Assembly (NCBI RefSeq): GCF_041021955.1
Contig: NZ_CP158375.1
Span: 558,001 to 622,000 of the forward strand
Direction of reading: 5' to 3'
Length of the DNA stretch: 64,000 bases
Source: Caulobacter sp. 73W
GTDB lineage: Bacteria > Pseudomonadota > Alphaproteobacteria > Caulobacterales > Caulobacteraceae
The notes below the pieces were generated by a model. It was given only the letters and a program-made list of their open reading frames with translations. It did no database searches and had not been told where the DNA came from. The position numbers were made by a program, and so were the translations under genes. Position 1 is the first letter of the stretch; every line of letters begins with the position of its first letter. Of this stretch, positions 33,520-42,557 are shown piece by piece.

Positions 33520-33951
33520 TCATCGGCTGGCGCGCAGCCACCAGACCGCCCAGCCGACGCCGTAGCCGATCAATTGAAGGACGAAGAAAAAGAATGCTCC
33601 CGCCGCGAAAACCGCGCCCGGGCCACCAAGAGCGGTCCCTAGCGGGGCCGCCAGAGATGGTGCGGCCAGTAGAATTGCGGCGATGCAGAGGGCGACACAC
33701 GCCGCCAATGATCCGCCGTGGAAATAACCGCTCATGTGAGCCTGGCGCACGGCTTCATCGGCGGTCTTCCACCAGCGCCACGACAGGCGCAAAGCCGCCA
33801 CGTTCACGACGGACAACAACACCAGAAGGACGGCAATCGGGATGGGCGAGACCTGCGCCCCCGCGTCCTTGGTCCCGAACAAGAACCCCACCGCGAACGC
33901 CAGGAGAGCGCCGAGAGCCAACACGGACACAAGCGACCTACGAAGAAGCAT
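33520..33951 (-). CDS. Four-helix membrane protein paired with an XRE regulator
   Basis: A 143-residue protein with four membrane helices: VLALGALLAFAVGFLFG (about 9-25), IAVLLVLLSVVNVAALRL (about 38-56), LAACVALCIAAILLAAPSL (about 82-100) and FAAGAFFFFVLQLIGYGVGW (about 114-134). The loop between the second and third is charged (RWWKTADEAVRQAHMSGYFHGG). I do not recognise a named family, though the architecture and the following 64-residue XRE gene match a widely scattered membrane protein/HTH pair. The start at 33951 lies 13 bp from the palindrome at 33965. Confidence 0.75.
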   Translation of the reverse strand: MLLRRSLVSVLALGALLAFAVGFLFGTKDAGAQVSPIPIAVLLVLLSVVNVAALRLSWRWWKTADEAVRQAHMSGYFHGGSLAACVALCIAAILLAAPSLAAPLGTALGGPGAVFAAGAFFFFVLQLIGYGVGWAVWWLRASR

Positions 33952-33964
33952 GACCCGGCTCCGC

Positions 33965-33988
33965 TGATGACAAGGAAACTTGTCATCA
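33965..33988. promoter_or_regulatory. Palindromic operator of the membrane-protein/XRE unit
   Basis: TGATGACAAG and CTTGTCATCA are perfect 10-bp arms around GAAA, ending 13 bp from the ATG of the membrane-protein gene. It is not followed by T residues and is at the wrong end for a terminator, so an operator for the co-transcribed XRE protein is the best reading. Confidence 0.75.
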
Positions 33989-34040
33989 CGGAACGCATGG
34001 AGTCAAGCTCGCTTTACAGAACCCCACCTGCGATCATGCC

Positions 34041-34150
34041 TTGCGTGCTTCGAGACGCGCTGACGCGCTCCTCAGCATGACGAGCTTAGGTTGCTACTGA
34101 AGCCGTCATCCTGAGGAGCGGGCTGCAAGCCCGCGTCTCGAAGGACGCAA
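34041..34150. repeat. Intergenic inverted-repeat element, family B, copy 1
   Basis: About 110 bp with long, slightly imperfect inverted arms: GCGTGCTTCGAGACGCG and CTCCTCAGCATGACGA on the left, TCATCCTGAGGAGCG and CGCGTCTCGAAGGACGC on the right. The same element is at 63495-63595. It lies after the dCTP deaminase stop and before the XRE operon promoter. Confidence 0.85.
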
Positions 34151-34155
34151 AGTCC

Positions 34156-35172
34156 CTACTTCCAGACCTTGAAGTGCTTGGACAGCTTCAGGCCCTGGCG
34201 CTGGTAGTGCGAGCCATCCTCGCCGTACAGACGCGTCGGGCGCGCGGTCAGCGGCTCATAGACCAGCCGCGCGACGATCTGGCCGTCTTCCAGCAGGAAG
34301 GGGGTCTCGTGGCTGCGGACCTCCAGCACGCCCTTCGAGCCGACGGCCCCCGCCTCCTCCGTGCCGAAGCCCGGATCGAAGAAGCCAGCGTAGTGGACCC
34401 GGAACTCGCCCACCGACGGGTCGATGGGGGTCATCTCGGCGGCCTGCAGCACCGGGATCTGCACGTTGTCCTTGGACGCCAGGATGTAGAACTCGCCCGG
34501 ATCGAGCAGCAGCTCGCCCCGGCGCGGCTCCAGCGGCTCCCAGAAGTCGCGGGGATCGTGGCCGTCCACCTTGTCCAGATCGACAACGCCCGCGTGGCGG
34601 CGGCCCCGGAAACCGGCCACGTCGGCGGTCAGGTCGACACCGACGCTGCGGGTCTCCAGCTTCGGCGGCTCGCCCTGCTTCAGGCGCAGCTGGTTCAGGC
34701 GCGTGCCGGCCCGCACCAAGACGGAAAAGGTCTGCGGCGCGATCTCGATATAGAGCGGGCCGTCATAGCCGGCTTCGACGTCGTCGAAAGTCAGGCCCCG
34801 GTCGGTCAGCAGACGCACGAACACGTCCACCCGGCCGGTCGAGCTTTTCGGATTGCCCCGTGCCGAAATCCCGGCCGGCAGGCGCAAGCGCTCCTGCACC
34901 TCGGCGATATAGACGCAGCCCCGCTCCAATACCGCGCCGGCGGCGAGGTCGAGCTCGTGCATCTTCACGTCGTCCAGGCGCTCCATCACCGTGCGGCCGC
35001 GCGGCAGGAACGAGGCCCTCACCCGCCAGGCGCGCACGCCCAGCCGCAGGTCGAGGCTGGCCGGCTGGACCTGGTTGGAATTGAAAGCGGTGAGCGAAGT
35101 GATCGCCTCGCGGGCGATCAGGTCCTCGATGGACTGGCAGGGAAGGATGCCTGCGGCAAGGGTGTCGGTCAT
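34156..35172 (-). CDS. dcd: 2'-Deoxycytidine 5'-triphosphate deaminase (double-domain type)
   Basis: A 338-residue protein starting at ATG 35172 (MTDTLAAGILPCQSIEDLI); the 61-codon upstream extension is not conserved sequence. It belongs to the long alphaproteobacterial DCD family (Pfam 06559), with two tandem dUTPase-like folds rather than the single 190-residue fold of E. coli Dcd. Blocks: VQPASLDLRLG, SARGNPKSSTGRVDVFVRLLTD, LYIEIAPQTFSVLVRAG, and in the second half FRVHYAGFFDPGFG. It deaminates dCTP to dUTP, supplying dUMP for thymidylate. The gene is monocistronic and divergent from metZ. Confidence 0.93.
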   Translation of the reverse strand: MTDTLAAGILPCQSIEDLIAREAITSLTAFNSNQVQPASLDLRLGVRAWRVRASFLPRGRTVMERLDDVKMHELDLAAGAVLERGCVYIAEVQERLRLPAGISARGNPKSSTGRVDVFVRLLTDRGLTFDDVEAGYDGPLYIEIAPQTFSVLVRAGTRLNQLRLKQGEPPKLETRSVGVDLTADVAGFRGRRHAGVVDLDKVDGHDPRDFWEPLEPRRGELLLDPGEFYILASKDNVQIPVLQAAEMTPIDPSVGEFRVHYAGFFDPGFGTEEAGAVGSKGVLEVRSHETPFLLEDGQIVARLVYEPLTARPTRLYGEDGSHYQRQGLKLSKHFKVWK

Positions 35173-35317
35173 TGGACGGCGACACTCGCCGCACCGCGCG
35201 CCGAAGGCAAGGCTTGGTCTGTGACGAGTTTTCCTCGAAGGCGCGACAGGCGCGTTCGGCTTGACCTTGCGATGGGTGTAAGCCTTTCTCCGCGCGACGA
35301 AACTGAGGAGCCCCGTC

Positions 35318-36502
35318 ATGGCCGAAGATCCGAAATCCTGGAACGCAGCGACCAAGCTGATCCGGGGCGGCCTGATGCGCAGCCCCTGGGGTGAGACGGC
35401 CGAGGGCCTCTTCCTGACCCAGAGCTTCGTCTACGATTCGGCCAATGGGGCGGACGCCCGCTTCGCCGGGGACGAGCCGGGCTTCGTCTATAGCCGCTAC
35501 GCCAACCCGACGACGGCCATGTTCGAGCAACGCCTAGCCCTGCTGGAAGGCGCCGAGGCGTGCCGCGCCGTTGCCTCGGGCATGGCGGCGGTCCACGTCG
35601 CCCTCCAGGGTCTGGTCCAGGCGGGCGATCACATCGTGGCCGGCCGCGCCCTGTTCGGCTCCTGCCGCTGGATCCTGTCGACCCTGATGCCGCGCTACGG
35701 CGTCGAGGTGACCTATGTGGACGGTCCCGACCTGAAGGCCTGGGAGGCGGCGTTCCGCCCCAACACCAAGGCCGTGCTGATCGAGACCCCCTGCAATCCC
35801 CTGCTGGAGATCACCGACATCGCGGAGGTGTCGAAGCTGGCCCGCGCCGTCGGCGCCAAGGTGGTGGTCGACAACGTCTTCGCCACGCCGATCTTCCAGA
35901 AGCCGCTCGAACTGGGCGCCGACGTGGTCGTCTATTCGACCACCAAGCACATCGACGGCCAGGGCCGCGTCCTGGGCGGGGCGATCCTGTGCAGCCAGGA
36001 GCTGATGGACGAGGCCTACCGCGACCTGCTGCGCCACACCGGGCCGGCCATCTCGCCGTTCAACGCCTGGCTGCACCTGAACGGCCTGGCGACCCTGGAC
36101 CTGCGCGTCCGCGCCCAGACCGCGACCGCCGCCAAATTGGCCGACATCATCGGTAACCATGAAAAGGCCCAGCGAATCTTCTATCCGGGTCGTTCGGACC
36201 ATCCGCAGGCGGATGTGGCGAGGAAGCAGATGACCGGGTTCTCCAATCTGGTCGCCTTCGATCTGGGTTCGCGCGAGCGGGCCTGGGCGTTCCTCGACGC
36301 GCTGCAGCTGGTGGACATTTCCAACAACCTCGGCGACGCCAAATCCATGGCCACTCACCCGTCCACCACCACCCACCGCTCGATGAGCGACGAGGACCGC
36401 ATCGCCATCGGCGTGACCGAAGGCTGCGTGCGCATGTCCGTGGGTCTGGAGGACGCGGAGGACCTGGCGCGCGACGTCGAAAGGGCCCTCGACCTCGCAT
36501 GA
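35318..36502 (+). CDS. metZ: O-succinylhomoserine sulfhydrylase
   Basis: A 394-residue PLP enzyme of the Cys/Met-metabolism family; GAGGAG lies 7 bases before ATG 35318. It makes homocysteine from O-succinylhomoserine and sulfide. Blocks: YSRYANPTTAMFEQRLALLE, GRALFGSCRWIL, ETPCNPLLEITDI, the PLP lysine in VVYSTTKHIDGQGRVLGG, and the C-terminal THPSTTTHRSMSDEDR and RMSVGLEDAEDL. It overlaps apaG by 4 bp (ATGA). No SAM-II-type leader can be recognised in the 145-bp upstream region. Confidence 0.93.
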   Translation: MAEDPKSWNAATKLIRGGLMRSPWGETAEGLFLTQSFVYDSANGADARFAGDEPGFVYSRYANPTTAMFEQRLALLEGAEACRAVASGMAAVHVALQGLVQAGDHIVAGRALFGSCRWILSTLMPRYGVEVTYVDGPDLKAWEAAFRPNTKAVLIETPCNPLLEITDIAEVSKLARAVGAKVVVDNVFATPIFQKPLELGADVVVYSTTKHIDGQGRVLGGAILCSQELMDEAYRDLLRHTGPAISPFNAWLHLNGLATLDLRVRAQTATAAKLADIIGNHEKAQRIFYPGRSDHPQADVARKQMTGFSNLVAFDLGSRERAWAFLDALQLVDISNNLGDAKSMATHPSTTTHRSMSDEDRIAIGVTEGCVRMSVGLEDAEDLARDVERALDLA

Positions 36503-36930
36503 GACGCATCCGCCACAAGCGCAAGATCGACGCCCCGGTCTATGAGACCAAGACCCGCGACATCCTCGTGCGCGTGGCGGCTGACTACATGCCCGGCCAC
36601 TCCGACCCCGACGCCAACCGGTACTTCTGGGGCTACATGGTCGAGATCGAGAACCATGGCGAGGAGACGGTCCAGCTCGTCTCCCGTCACTGGGTGATCA
36701 CCGACGCCATGAACCGCGTCGAGGAAGTGCGCGGCATCGGCGTGATCGGCGAGCAGCCCGAGCTGAAGCCCCGCGAGGCGTTCCGTTACAACTCCGGCTG
36801 CCCCCTGCCCACCTCGTCGGGCACCATGCGCGGCGCCTATCAGATGATCACCGAGGCCGGCGACGTGTTCGAGGCGATGATCCCCGAGTTTTCCCTGCAC
36901 ATGCCGGACGCCCGCAAGCGGATGAACTGA
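36499..36930 (+). CDS. apaG: ApaG family protein
   Basis: A 143-residue single-domain ApaG protein (fibronectin type III-like beta sandwich). Typical blocks are FWGYMVEIENHGEETVQLVSRHW, DAMNRVEEVRGIGVIGEQP and FRYNSGCPLPTSSGTMRGAYQM. ApaG was named from a gene linked to Co2+ resistance and Mg2+ efflux in enterobacteria, but the molecular function is not settled. Translationally coupled to metZ through ATGA. Confidence 0.93.
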   Translation: MRRIRHKRKIDAPVYETKTRDILVRVAADYMPGHSDPDANRYFWGYMVEIENHGEETVQLVSRHWVITDAMNRVEEVRGIGVIGEQPELKPREAFRYNSGCPLPTSSGTMRGAYQMITEAGDVFEAMIPEFSLHMPDARKRMN

Positions 36931-36996
36931 GCCGGAGGCGCTTGCGCCCTCCGCCCCGCCGGGCCAACGTCCCTCCCTCGTTGTTCGGGAGGGGTC

Positions 36997-38238
36997 ATGA
37001 TCCGCAAAGCCTTGCTGCTCGCCAGCGCGTTCGCCGCGCTCTCGTCTGTCGCTCATGCGGAACCGACCGCCGCCGACCACGCCAAGGTCAAGGCGGCCCT
37101 GGCCAAGAGCCCGGTCTTCGACGGCCATAACGACCTGCCCTGGGCTCTGCTGGGCGGCTACGACAGCGATCCGGACAAGGCGGGCATCGACGGCGACACC
37201 CGCGGCAAGCTGCACACCGACATGGATCGCCTGAAGCAGGGCGGCGTCGGCGCGCAGTTCTGGTCGGTCTATGTCCCGGCCAATCTGAAGGGCCCGGAGG
37301 CCACCCAGGCCGTCTGGCGCCAGATCGACACCGCCCGCCGCATCATCGAGCGCCGCCCCGACCGGCTGGAGTTCGCCCGCACCGCCGACGACGTGGTCCG
37401 CATCGAAAAGGCCGGCAAGATCGCCTCGCTGTATGGGATCGAGGGCGGCAACGCCATCGACGGACAACTGTCCATGCTGCGCGAGTTCCGCGAGGCGGGC
37501 GTGGCCTACATGACCCTGACCCACTCCAAGACCCTGCCCTGGGCCGACAGCGGCACCGACGCGCCGGTCAGCGACGGCCTGTCCCCCTTCGGCGAGGAAG
37601 TGGTTCGCGAGATGAACCGCGTCGGCATGCTGGTGGACCTGTCCCACGTCTCGCCGGCGACCATGAGGGATACGCTGCGCGTCACCCGCTCGCCGGTGAT
37701 CTTCAGCCACTCCTCGGCCCACGGCGTCACGCCGCACGCCCGCAACGTGCCGGACGACGTGCTGCAGCTGGTAGCGGCCAACAAGGGCGTGGTGATGATC
37801 ACCTTCGTCCCCGGCTTCGTGTCCGAGAAGGTCCGCCAGTGGGGAGCCGAGAAGTCCTCGGTCGAGACCCGCTTCACGGCCCTGAACCCCGGCGACCCCG
37901 CCGCGGTGAAGAAGGGCGTCGACGCCTGGGTCGCGGCCAACCCGGAGCCCAAGGCCAGCTCCAAGGACATCGCCGACCACGTCGAGCATGTCCGCAAGGT
38001 CTGCGGGATCGACTGCATCGGCCTGGGCGGCGACTTCGACGGCATCGAAAGCACCCCCACCGACATCACCGGCGTGGAGTCCTACCCTGTCCTGCTGGCC
38101 GAGCTGTCCTCGCGCGGCTGGACCGAGGCGGACCTGCGCAAGCTGACCGGCGAGAACGTCCTGCGGGTCATGCGCGCCAATGAAGCCGTGGTGAAGTCGC
38201 TGGCCGGAGAGAAGCCCCGCCTGCTGAGCGACAAGTAG
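36997..38238 (+). CDS. Exported membrane-dipeptidase family protein (M19)
   Basis: A 413-residue protein with GGGAGGGG just before ATG 36997. Residues 1-21 are a Sec signal (ALLLASAFAALSSVAHA). The mature part is a zinc-dependent M19 (renal dipeptidase) barrel: DGHNDLPWALL with the first His/Asp ligands, the bridging glutamate in SLYGIEGGNAI, and later VDLSHVSPATMRDTL, FSHSSAHGVTPHARNVPDD, GLGGDFDGIE. It cleaves dipeptides, possibly with a D-residue, in the periplasm. Monocistronic; the gap after it is filled by a family A repeat. Confidence 0.92.
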   Translation: MIRKALLLASAFAALSSVAHAEPTAADHAKVKAALAKSPVFDGHNDLPWALLGGYDSDPDKAGIDGDTRGKLHTDMDRLKQGGVGAQFWSVYVPANLKGPEATQAVWRQIDTARRIIERRPDRLEFARTADDVVRIEKAGKIASLYGIEGGNAIDGQLSMLREFREAGVAYMTLTHSKTLPWADSGTDAPVSDGLSPFGEEVVREMNRVGMLVDLSHVSPATMRDTLRVTRSPVIFSHSSAHGVTPHARNVPDDVLQLVAANKGVVMITFVPGFVSEKVRQWGAEKSSVETRFTALNPGDPAAVKKGVDAWVAANPEPKASSKDIADHVEHVRKVCGIDCIGLGGDFDGIESTPTDITGVESYPVLLAELSSRGWTEADLRKLTGENVLRVMRANEAVVKSLAGEKPRLLSDK

Positions 38239-38239
38239 T

Positions 38240-38391
38240 TTCCTCTCCTGCCCGGTAGCGAAGCGTACGGGGGAGGTGGATCGGCGCGCCAGCGACGAGA
38301 CGGATGGGGCGTTAGCTGAATCAGCAGAGCGCCCCCTCCACCACCCTTCGGGCGGTCCCCCTCCCCCGCAAGCGGGGCAGGAGAGAAGGCG
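38240..38391. repeat. Intergenic inverted-repeat element, family A, copy 2
   Basis: About 150 bp filling the whole space between the dipeptidase and hslO stop codons, homologous to 14370-14517. It has TCTCCTGCCC at the left end and GGGGCAGGAGA at the right, so here the terminal inverted arms are better preserved than in copy 1. Confidence 0.85.
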
Positions 38392-39285
38392 CTAGCCCGC
38401 CTTGTCCGGATCCAGATCATAGACCCGCGAGCAGTACTCGCAGGTCACGTGGATCTTGCCGTCGTCCTCGACCATGTCGGCCCGCTCTTCGGGGCTGAAG
38501 GACTGCAGCACGGTCTCGATCCGCTCGGGCGAGCAGCGGCAGAAGGCCTTGAGCGGCTGAGCCTCGAACAGGCGCACGCCGTCCTCGTGGAACAGGCGGT
38601 ACAGCAGCGTCTCGGCCGGCACGGTCGGGTCGATCAGCTCGTCCTCGCCCGTGGTCTCGAACAGGGCGCGGACGTGATCCCAAGAAGCCTCGGTGTCGCC
38701 GCGCGCCTGGTCGCCGCCGATCATCTGGATCATCAAGCCGCCGGCCCGCCACTTCGGACCCGAGCCGTCGTTCACTTGGCCCACGGCCAGGCGCAGGCGG
38801 GTCGGGGTCTGTTCCGACTGGGCGAAATACTGCTCGGCGCACAGGGCCAGGGTCTCGCCCTCGATCGGGGTGACGCCCTGATACCGGTCCATGTCGGGAC
38901 CCTGGTCGATGGTCATGATGAACACGCCGTCGCCCAGCAGGGTCTTGGCGCCCGGACGCGCGAAGCCTTGCGAGACCTCGGCCACGCGCTCCGGGTCAAA
39001 GCGGCAATAGCCGCGCATCGAGCCGTCCGTCTCATAGTCGCAGACGACATAGGCCACGGGGCCGTCGCCCTGGGCCTGGACGATCAGACGGCCGTCGAAC
39101 TTCAGGGCCGACCCCACCAGGGCGGCCAGCGCGCAGGCTTCGCCCAGCAGGTTGGCCACCGGCTCGGGATAGTCGTGATGGCTCATCACCTCGTTCACGG
39201 CGTCGCCCAGACGGACGATCCGGCCACGGACGGGGTGACCTTCGATGGAGAAGGCGGCGACGAGGTTGTCGGTGATTTCGGTCAT
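38392..39285 (-). CDS. hslO: Hsp33 redox-regulated chaperone
   Basis: A 297-residue holdase chaperone. Start is ATG 39285 (MTEITDNLVAAFSIEGHPVR). The four zinc cysteines are present as CRC in KAFCRCSPERIETVL and CEYC in VTCEYCSRVYDLD near the C-terminus. Oxidation of these, with zinc release, activates the protein in disulfide stress. Other family blocks: HHDYPEPVANLLGEACALAALVGSALKFDGRL and GRDSMRGYCRFDP-like MRGYCRF. It is 46 bp after argF on the same strand and may share a transcript with argD-argF, which is also the gene neighbourhood I expect in Caulobacter. Confidence 0.94.
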   Translation of the reverse strand: MTEITDNLVAAFSIEGHPVRGRIVRLGDAVNEVMSHHDYPEPVANLLGEACALAALVGSALKFDGRLIVQAQGDGPVAYVVCDYETDGSMRGYCRFDPERVAEVSQGFARPGAKTLLGDGVFIMTIDQGPDMDRYQGVTPIEGETLALCAEQYFAQSEQTPTRLRLAVGQVNDGSGPKWRAGGLMIQMIGGDQARGDTEASWDHVRALFETTGEDELIDPTVPAETLLYRLFHEDGVRLFEAQPLKAFCRCSPERIETVLQSFSPEERADMVEDDGKIHVTCEYCSRVYDLDPDKAG

Positions 39286-39331
39286 GGGGCGGTCAGATAG
39301 GGGCTCGCGCGCAAGATTGCGAGCCCGGCCG

Positions 39332-40267
39332 TCACCCCACCTTGCCAAAGCACCAGGCCAGGACCGACTTCTGGGCGTGGATGCGGTTCTCCGCCTCGTC
39401 CCAGACCAGCGAGCGCGGGCCGTCCAGAACGGCGTCGGTGACCTCTTCGCCGCGGTGCGCCGGCAGGCAATGCAGGAACACGCCGTCCGGGTGCGCCAGG
39501 TCCATCAGCGCCTCGTCGACCTGGTAGGGTTCGAAGGCGGCGATGCGCTCGTCATGATCCACGTCGCCCATCGACACCCAGGTGTCGGCCACCACGCAGT
39601 CGGCGCCGCGCACGGCTTCGCGCGGATCGTCGGTCATGGTGATGCGGCCCTGCTGCTCGGCGGCGCGGGCCAGATCGACCAGGTCGGGATGATAGACCGC
39701 CGGGCAGGCGATCTTCAGCTCGAAGCCCAGCTTCGGCGCGGCGTGGATGAAGCTGGCGCAGACATTGTTGCCGTCGCCCACCCAGGCGATCGTCTTGCCC
39801 TCGACCGAGCCGCGATGCTCTTCGAAGGTCAGCAGATCGGCCATGATCTGGCAGGGATGGCTCTTATCGGTCAGGCCATTGATCACCGGCACGGTGCTGT
39901 TCTGGGCGAACAGCGCCACGTCCTCGTGGAAATTGGCGCGGATCATCACCGCGTCGACCATGCGCGACAGGACGCGGGCGGTGTCCTCAATGGTCTCGCC
40001 ACGGCCCAGTTGCATGTCCGAGGCGGTCGAGATGATGCCCGCCCCGCCCAGCTGGCGGATCGCCGCGTCGAACGAGAAGCGGGTGCGGGTCGAGTTCTTC
40101 TCGAAGATCATCGCCAGGGTGAGGCCGTCGGCCGGCGCATCGGCGTCCACGCGCGCCTGACCCCAGCCTTTTCGCGCGGCCTTGCGGGCCTTGGCGTCCT
40201 CGAGGATCGCGCGCAGGTCGGAAGCCTCAAGCTTCCAGAGGTCGATGAAGTGGCGAGGCGTGGTCAT
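39332..40267 (-). CDS. argF: Ornithine carbamoyltransferase
   Basis: A 311-residue transferase making citrulline from ornithine and carbamoyl phosphate. The carbamoyl-phosphate loop [17 protein letters not shown], the [11 protein letters not shown] block and the ornithine-binding [14 protein letters not shown] are all intact. It lies 108 bp after argD, with an intergenic repeat between them, and shortly before hslO. Confidence 0.95.
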   Translation of the reverse strand: MTTPRHFIDLWKLEASDLRAILEDAKARKAARKGWGQARVDADAPADGLTLAMIFEKNSTRTRFSFDAAIRQLGGAGIISTASDMQLGRGETIEDTARVLSRMVDAVMIRANFHEDVALFAQNSTVPVINGLTDKSHPCQIMADLLTFEEHRGSVEGKTIAWVGDGNNVCASFIHAAPKLGFELKIACPAVYHPDLVDLARAAEQQGRITMTDDPREAVRGADCVVADTWVSMGDVDHDERIAAFEPYQVDEALMDLAHPDGVFLHCLPAHRGEEVTDAVLDGPRSLVWDEAENRIHAQKSVLAWCFGKVG

Positions 40268-40283
40268 CTCTAATTCCTAAACT

Positions 40284-40367
40284 CCGCTCACCCCGGCGAA
40301 GGCCGGGGTCCAGATGACGGACACAGCGTTCCACGATCTGGCTCCCGGCCTTCGCCGGGATGAGCGG
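40284..40367. repeat. Intergenic inverted-repeat element, family C
   Basis: About 84 bp between argD and argF. Left arm CCGCTCACCCCGGCGAAGG then CCGGGGTCCAGAT; right arm ATCTGGCTCCCGGCC then TTCGCCGGGATGAGCGG. This CCCGGCGAAGGCCGGG core is a common dispersed repeat in alphaproteobacterial genomes. In the transcript it would form a long hairpin between the two arg genes. Confidence 0.85.
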
Positions 40368-40375
40368 TTGAAGGT

Positions 40376-41599
40376 TTAAGCGGCTTTTTGCGACGCCCGG
40401 ACGACGTCCAGGGTCTTTTCCAGCTTGCCGATGGCTTCGCTGGCTTCGTCCATGGTCAGGTTCAGGGCCGGCAACAGGCGGATGCAGTTGTCGCCGCCGC
40501 CCGCGACCAGCAGCTTCTGGTCACGCGCCAGGGCCATGAACTCGCGGTTGTTGCTGGCCAGCTTCACGCCGATCAGCAGACCCTTGCCGCGCACGTCGAC
40601 GATCAGGTCCGGATAGCGGTCCTTCAGGCCGTTCAGCTGCTGGACGAAGTAGCCGGCCACGTCGCGAACGTTGCCCAGGGTCTCTTCGCTGTTGATCGTG
40701 TCGAAGGCGGTGACGCCGATGGCCATGGCCAACGGGTTGCCGCCGAAGGTCGAGCCGTGGACGCCCACGGTCATGCCGCGCGCCGCCTCGGCCGAAGCCA
40801 GGCACGCGCCGATCGGGAAGCCGCCGCCCAGGGCCTTGGCGATGCACATGATGTCCGGCGCGGCGTCGCTGGCCCACTCATAGGCGAACAGCTTGCCGGT
40901 CCGGCCCATGCCGCACTGGACCTCGTCATAGATCAGCAGGACGCCGGCCTCGCGCGTCATGGCGCGCAGCGCGTTCAGCTGGGCTTCGGTCAGGGCGCGG
41001 GCGCCGCCCTCCCCCTGCACCGGCTCGATGATCACGGCGGCCGTCGTCGGGCCGAGCGCGGCCTTCAGGGCTTCCATGTCGCCGAACTGCAGCTGGGTGT
41101 AGCCCGGCAGGCGCGGGCCGAAGCCCTCCAGGTAGCTGGCGTTGCCCGAGGCGTTGACCGCCGCGTAGGAGCGGCCGTGGAACGAGCCGTCGAAGCCGAT
41201 GATGTCGACCCGGTCAGGCTGGCCGTTGACCACGTGGTAGCGGCGCGCCGTCTTCAGCGCGCACTCGATGGCCTCGGTGCCGGAGTTGGTGAAGAACACC
41301 GCCTCGGCGAAGCCGGCCGCCGCGCACAGGCGGTCAGCCAGGTCTTCCTGCTGCGGGATGCGGAAGATGTTGGAGACGTGCCAGAGCTTCTCGCCCTGCT
41401 CCTTCAGCGTCTTCACCAGGGCCGGATGGGCGTGGCCCAGGCCCGTGGTGGCGATGCCGCCGACGCAGTCCAGATAGACATCGCCGTCCGTGGAGAACAG
41501 TCGCGAGCCCTCGCCTCGTTCGAACGCCAGCGGAGCGCGGTTGTAAACGCCCATGATGTGCGTTTGCGCGGCGGCGGACGGGGACGTAGGCGTGGTCAC
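40376..41599 (-). CDS. argD: Acetylornithine/succinyldiaminopimelate aminotransferase
   Basis: A 407-residue class III PLP aminotransferase. I start it at GTG 41599 (TTPTSPSAAAQTHIMGVYNR), which has GGAGGG seven bases upstream; the TTG at 41614 would lie on that ribosome site. Blocks: GLGHAHPALVKTLKEQ, FFTNSGTEAIECALKTARRY, DEVQCGMGRTGKLFAYEW, and the PLP lysine in CIAKALGGGFPIGACL. It acts in arginine synthesis and possibly lysine synthesis; enzymes of this family can also work as succinylornithine transaminase (AstC), relevant given astB in the window. Confidence 0.94.
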   Translation of the reverse strand: MTTPTSPSAAAQTHIMGVYNRAPLAFERGEGSRLFSTDGDVYLDCVGGIATTGLGHAHPALVKTLKEQGEKLWHVSNIFRIPQQEDLADRLCAAAGFAEAVFFTNSGTEAIECALKTARRYHVVNGQPDRVDIIGFDGSFHGRSYAAVNASGNASYLEGFGPRLPGYTQLQFGDMEALKAALGPTTAAVIIEPVQGEGGARALTEAQLNALRAMTREAGVLLIYDEVQCGMGRTGKLFAYEWASDAAPDIMCIAKALGGGFPIGACLASAEAARGMTVGVHGSTFGGNPLAMAIGVTAFDTINSEETLGNVRDVAGYFVQQLNGLKDRYPDLIVDVRGKGLLIGVKLASNNREFMALARDQKLLVAGGGDNCIRLLPALNLTMDEASEAIGKLEKTLDVVRASQKAA

Positions 41600-41690
41600 T
41601 GTGCAACCCTCCAAAAGCTGATCCCCGCGCTGCGGCGCGGGGATGGGAAGGCTGAGCGTTGTCGTCGCGTACGCGCGCTATGTCAATAAA

Positions 41691-42506
41691 TCAGCTCTTC
41701 AGGCGCCAGCCGCGCTGGAACAGGCGCAGGCACAGGAAAAACAGGCCGACCGTCAGCACCGCGGTCAGGATCGCCCCGATGGCGATCGAACCGTCCGACA
41801 CGCCGATGAAGCCATAGCGGAACCCGTCGATGAGATAGAAGAACGGGTTGTAGTGGCTGATGGTCCGGAACGGCTCCGGCAGGCGCTCCACCAGGTAGAA
41901 CGTGCCCGACAGGAACGTCATCGGCATGATCAGGAAGTTGGTCACCGCTGCGAGGTGGTCGAACTTCTCAGACCACAGGCCGGTCAGGATGCCGACCATG
42001 CCCAGGATCAGGGCCGCGCCGATACAGAAATAGACCGCCCAGAACGGGTGGACCAAGGTGACGTTGGCGAACGGCAGCACGGCCAGGGCCGTGACCGCTC
42101 CCACCAGCACCCCGCGGGTGGCCGCGCCCAGGGTGAAGGCCAGCACCTGCTCCAGCGGCGACAGCGGCGGGGTCAGGAAGTCCGAGGTCAGCCCCATCAT
42201 CTTGGCCTGCAGCAGGCTGGACGAGGAGTTGGCGAAGGCGTTGTTCAGCACGCCCATCATGATCAGGCCGGGCGCGACGAAGGTGGCGAAGCTCACCCCT
42301 TCCATGGCGGGCCGCGAGGCGCCGACCGCCACCACGAACACCATCATGTAGAGCAGGGTCGTCACCACCGGCGCGGCCACCGTCTGGGTGCCCACCTTCC
42401 AGAACCGGCGGATCTCCTTGAGATACAGGGTGCGGAAGCCCCGCCAGTTGAAGCCCGCATAGTCGCGCGGCTGCGGCGGAATCACGGTGTCGGCCATGTC
42501 TTTCAT
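41691..42506 (-). CDS. ABC-2 type transporter permease
   Basis: A 271-residue permease of the YadH/NodJ type with six helices. The conserved membrane-core block is ERLPEPFRTISHYNPFFYLIDGFRYGFIG, and the N-terminal amphipathic part is GFRTLYLKEIRRFWKVGTQTV. Such permeases need an ATPase partner. None is encoded beside it on either side, so the partner (YadG-like) must be elsewhere. The substrate is unknown; drug, lipid or polysaccharide export is the family range. It is divergent from gcrA across 241 bp. Confidence 0.88.
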   Translation of the reverse strand: MKDMADTVIPPQPRDYAGFNWRGFRTLYLKEIRRFWKVGTQTVAAPVVTTLLYMMVFVVAVGASRPAMEGVSFATFVAPGLIMMGVLNNAFANSSSSLLQAKMMGLTSDFLTPPLSPLEQVLAFTLGAATRGVLVGAVTALAVLPFANVTLVHPFWAVYFCIGAALILGMVGILTGLWSEKFDHLAAVTNFLIMPMTFLSGTFYLVERLPEPFRTISHYNPFFYLIDGFRYGFIGVSDGSIAIGAILTAVLTVGLFFLCLRLFQRGWRLKS

Positions 42507-42557
42507 GCTCGCCTAAGTGCCCCCGCCCCTGCCCGATCGCAAGGATCGGCGCCAGTG

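Noticed and set aside
35173-35317. Possible SAM-II riboswitch before metZ
   Set aside because: Searched by eye for the conserved pseudoknot core; no convincing match in the 145-bp leader.
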